From assembly GCA_028714735.1 (NCBI GenBank), contig JAQTLU010000005.1, positions 62,001 through 126,000 of the forward strand: a stretch of 64,000 nucleotides of DNA, given 5' to 3'. Of the stretch, positions 62,291 through 64,000 are shown piece after piece. The stretch comes from Gallionellaceae bacterium (GTDB lineage: Bacteria; Pseudomonadota; Gammaproteobacteria; Burkholderiales; Thiobacillaceae). The notes beneath the pieces were generated by a model. It was not told where the DNA came from, ran no database searches, and saw only the letters and a program-made list of their open reading frames with translations. The translations under genes and the position numbers were made by a program. Each line of letters begins with the position of its first letter. The stretch's first letter is position 1.

Positions 62291-63169
62291 CTATTGCTGC
62301 TTGCGCAGCGACCAGGCTTCGATCTCCACCCGTCGATTCGGTTGCAGACACTTGATCAGTGCCGCCCGCTTGGTCTCCCCGCACTGGACCAGGGGCACGG
62401 CCTCACCGACCCCGGTGGCAGTAATGCGATCGGCCGGAATGCCCTTGGCGACCAAGTATGCGCGGACGGTGTTGGCACGCGCCTGGGACAGTTTCAGGTT
62501 GTAACCGTCGCTGCCGATCCGGTCGGTGTGGCCGACCACGGTGATCCGGTCGATCTCCCCGGCGCCCAGCAGGTCATCCACCAATTCGTCCAGCCTCCGA
62601 ACGCCATCCGGGAGCAGGTCCGCCAGTCCGGATTTCTTGTAAGTAAACAAGCCGTCGGTCCCGAGGCGCACGCGCTTGGGCTCCAGCACCGGTGCTACCG
62701 GCGCCGGCATTTGTTTTTCCACGACCCGTTCAATCACCTTGGCGGGGGCAGACGGCGCCGGCGGCACCAGCCGGTCGGCACAGGACTGGGGCAGCCAGTG
62801 TACGCTGCGGACATGGTAGTCCGGGGTGTAGATCACCTTGTATTGGCAGGTATCCGCGGCGAAGCCCTGGCTCGCACGGAAATTGAAGATGTAGTCCCAT
62901 TCCCTGACGCCGAACATCCCCTCCTTGAAGTGGGGAGGACCGAACAGCGCATAGAGCTGGTCCTTGCTCATTCCAGGCGCCACGCTGCGCAGATCGGCCA
63001 GATTGGGGAACGTGCCCTCTTTCACCCAGGCGTCCTTCCCAATGTCGGGAAAGACGATCTTGTCGCTCTTGCCGTCATCCGAGATGCGGCTGGCCGAAGT
63101 CGCACACCCCTCAAGCATCCCCAGCGAAGCGGCGAGGACGGCCATAGCGAACCATTTGTATTGCGTCAT
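62291..63169 (-). CDS. TpgA-like lipoprotein (BamE-like + OmpA domain)
   Basis: 292 residues. Lipoprotein signal with Cys near residue 21 (LEGC). A BamE/SmpA-like part (about 55-125: DLRSVAPGMSKDQLYALFGPPHFKEGMFGVREWDYIFNF) is followed by a Pro-rich linker and a C-terminal OmpA peptidoglycan-binding domain (about 180-290: ITVVGHTDRIGSDGYNLKLSQARANTVRAYLVAKGI, then CLQPNRRVEIEAWS). This domain order matches TpgA of Acinetobacter, which anchors and helps display a trimeric autotransporter. The autotransporter gene ends 67 bases upstream on the same strand. The longer frame to 63298 lies in that intergenic space. Confidence 0.85.
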   Translation of the reverse strand: MTQYKWFAMAVLAASLGMLEGCATSASRISDDGKSDKIVFPDIGKDAWVKEGTFPNLADLRSVAPGMSKDQLYALFGPPHFKEGMFGVREWDYIFNFRASQGFAADTCQYKVIYTPDYHVRSVHWLPQSCADRLVPPAPSAPAKVIERVVEKQMPAPVAPVLEPKRVRLGTDGLFTYKKSGLADLLPDGVRRLDELVDDLLGAGEIDRITVVGHTDRIGSDGYNLKLSQARANTVRAYLVAKGIPADRITATGVGEAVPLVQCGETKRAALIKCLQPNRRVEIEAWSLRKQQ

Positions 63170-63236
63170 GACTTTATTCCCTTTTCGAATTGGCCGACGA
63201 TCCCCTTGGGCTAGCCGCCGGCAAGGACAGATCCGC

Positions 63237-64000
63237 TTACCAGTGGAAGCCGACACCGGCGCCGACACCGACATTGCCCTGGGTATTGGCCGTGCCATTG
63301 AGCTTCGCTACCCAGCGTCCGTTATCGGAAAGCGACGACACACCGATCGACAGCGCCGACTGGCCATCGTAGTAGCCGACACCCGCCGCCGCCATGCTCT
63401 TGCCCGGCATGGTCGCCTGCGGCATGCTGGCCACCGAGATCGCCGAGGCGGAGCCGGCGTTCGCATCCTTGCGTACGCTATCGACGTTGAGTCCCAGATT
63501 GGCAATCTGGGTGTCGGTATACTGGTTCGCCTGGGCAATGCCGGCATCAAGCTGGCGGACGTTGACCGCATCGGTCGCCGCCGTGCCGCCCGCGACGTTG
63601 GTGATCTGGCGCTCGTTGCCCGCAGAGCCCACCGACACCGCGCCTTGAGGGGAGGTCACCGCGACATTGCTGTACTTCTCGGTGGCGCCGTTCATGCCGG
63701 TGCGCCCCGCTACCGAACCCGCACCCAGGGCAACCCCCTGGTCGGAGGTCACCGTGGCACCGTTGCCGATTGCGGTGCCCTGCTGTGGCGCCAAGGCCAC
63801 CGCGTTGTCGCCGAAGGCCGCGCCGCCGTTGCCGGCCTGGGCTCCGGAACCCACCGCCACCGAGCCGGTAGCCACGGCGCCATGGCCGATGGCGATCGAG
63901 TCCACGCCGGTCGAGGAGGCGTTCTGGCCGATGGCGACCGCGCCATCGTTGGTGGCCTGGGCATTGTCGCCGACGGCAACGCTGCCCGTACCGCTGGAAA
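63237..64000 (-). CDS. trimeric autotransporter adhesin, C-terminal part (partial)
   Basis: The frame runs off the right edge, so only about 254 C-terminal residues are visible. Repeated head motifs (SVAVGDNAQ, AIGQNASSTG, SIAIGHGAVATGS, AVGSGAQAGN) are typical YadA-like left-handed beta-roll repeats. They are followed by a neck/stalk (ITNVAGGTAATDAVNVRQLD) and a YadA anchor domain (AAAGVGYYDGQSALSIGVSSLSDNGRWVAKL...GVGAGVGFHW). Surface adhesin. It and the TpgA-like gene form an operon. Confidence 0.9.
   Translation of the reverse strand, partial: SSGTGSVAVGDNAQATNDGAVAIGQNASSTGVDSIAIGHGAVATGSVAVGSGAQAGNGGAAFGDNAVALAPQQGTAIGNGATVTSDQGVALGAGSVAGRTGMNGATEKYSNVAVTSPQGAVSVGSAGNERQITNVAGGTAATDAVNVRQLDAGIAQANQYTDTQIANLGLNVDSVRKDANAGSASAISVASMPQATMPGKSMAAAGVGYYDGQSALSIGVSSLSDNGRWVAKLNGTANTQGNVGVGAGVGFHW

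Overview
The window looks like a Betaproteobacterial chromosome. It is GC-rich, and it carries an RpfE-type protein, RlmD, LysC, an ABC-F Uup, PII next to NadE, HD-GYP and GGDEF proteins, a multihaem c-type cytochrome lipoprotein and a PhoX-like lipoprotein. The exact genus cannot be fixed from the sequence alone. Two integrative elements, each inserted in the 3' end of a tRNA gene, interrupt this backbone.

Region 1 (1-20.7 kb) is mostly ordinary backbone. It holds YjbQ, a PhoX-like lipoprotein, a small periplasmic protein, a hemerythrin, a Cache/PAS protein with no output domain, a YajD-like HNH protein, a nine-haem lipoprotein cytochrome and an RpfE-like protein. A minus-strand operon pgl / DUF4139 / fluC / DUF190 / TSUP permease follows. 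Then come a 267-bp inverted-repeat element, a PolB-like 3'-5' exonuclease coupled to rlmD, an ECF sigma factor with a putative anti-sigma protein, a Bax-inhibitor-1 family protein and lysC.

Region 2 (20.80-27.60 kb) is a 6.8-kb element in tRNA-Ser(GCT), bounded by 15-bp direct repeats. It has a tyrosine integrase, an AlpA-like regulator, a primase/helicase (PrimPol plus RecA-like ATPase), a PC4-like ssDNA-binding protein, an iteron-like intergenic region and unknown genes. It has no relaxase, and it resembles a phage-satellite-type or plasmid-like replicating island.

Region 3 (27.9-49.4 kb) starts with a glycan/lipid cluster: an O-methyltransferase, acyl-CoA ligase, acyl carrier protein, LpxL-like acyltransferase and DUF4422 glycosyltransferase, convergent with glf-galE for UDP-galactofuranose. 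It continues with tRNA-Arg(ACG), tRNA-Asp(GTC), a DUF3617 protein, an HD-GYP phosphodiesterase, a GT4 glycosyltransferase, an SseB-like protein, a GlcD-type oxidase, glnB/K with nadE, a CZB-GGDEF diguanylate cyclase, uup, a DksA/TraR-like protein and a hybrid histidine kinase.

Region 4 (49.37-62.15 kb) is a 12.7-kb integrative mobilizable element in tRNA-Arg(CCT), bounded by perfect 45-bp direct repeats. From left to right it has a promoter with a strongly folded leader, two DNA-binding proteins, small genes, an RHH protein, a VirD4/TraD-type coupling protein, MobC, a MOBP relaxase, an HExxH membrane protein and a lower-GC cargo cassette. The cassette is two overlapping genes for paralogous P-loop ATPases, one with an N-terminal beta-barrel-like region and TPR-like repeats. 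A tyrosine integrase sits at the far end. The ATPase pair, flanked by matching 16-bp inverted sequences, is the best candidate in the window for an undescribed (probably defence) system.

Region 5 (62.2-64 kb) carries a trimeric autotransporter, cut by the window edge, followed by a TpgA-like BamE/OmpA lipoprotein.
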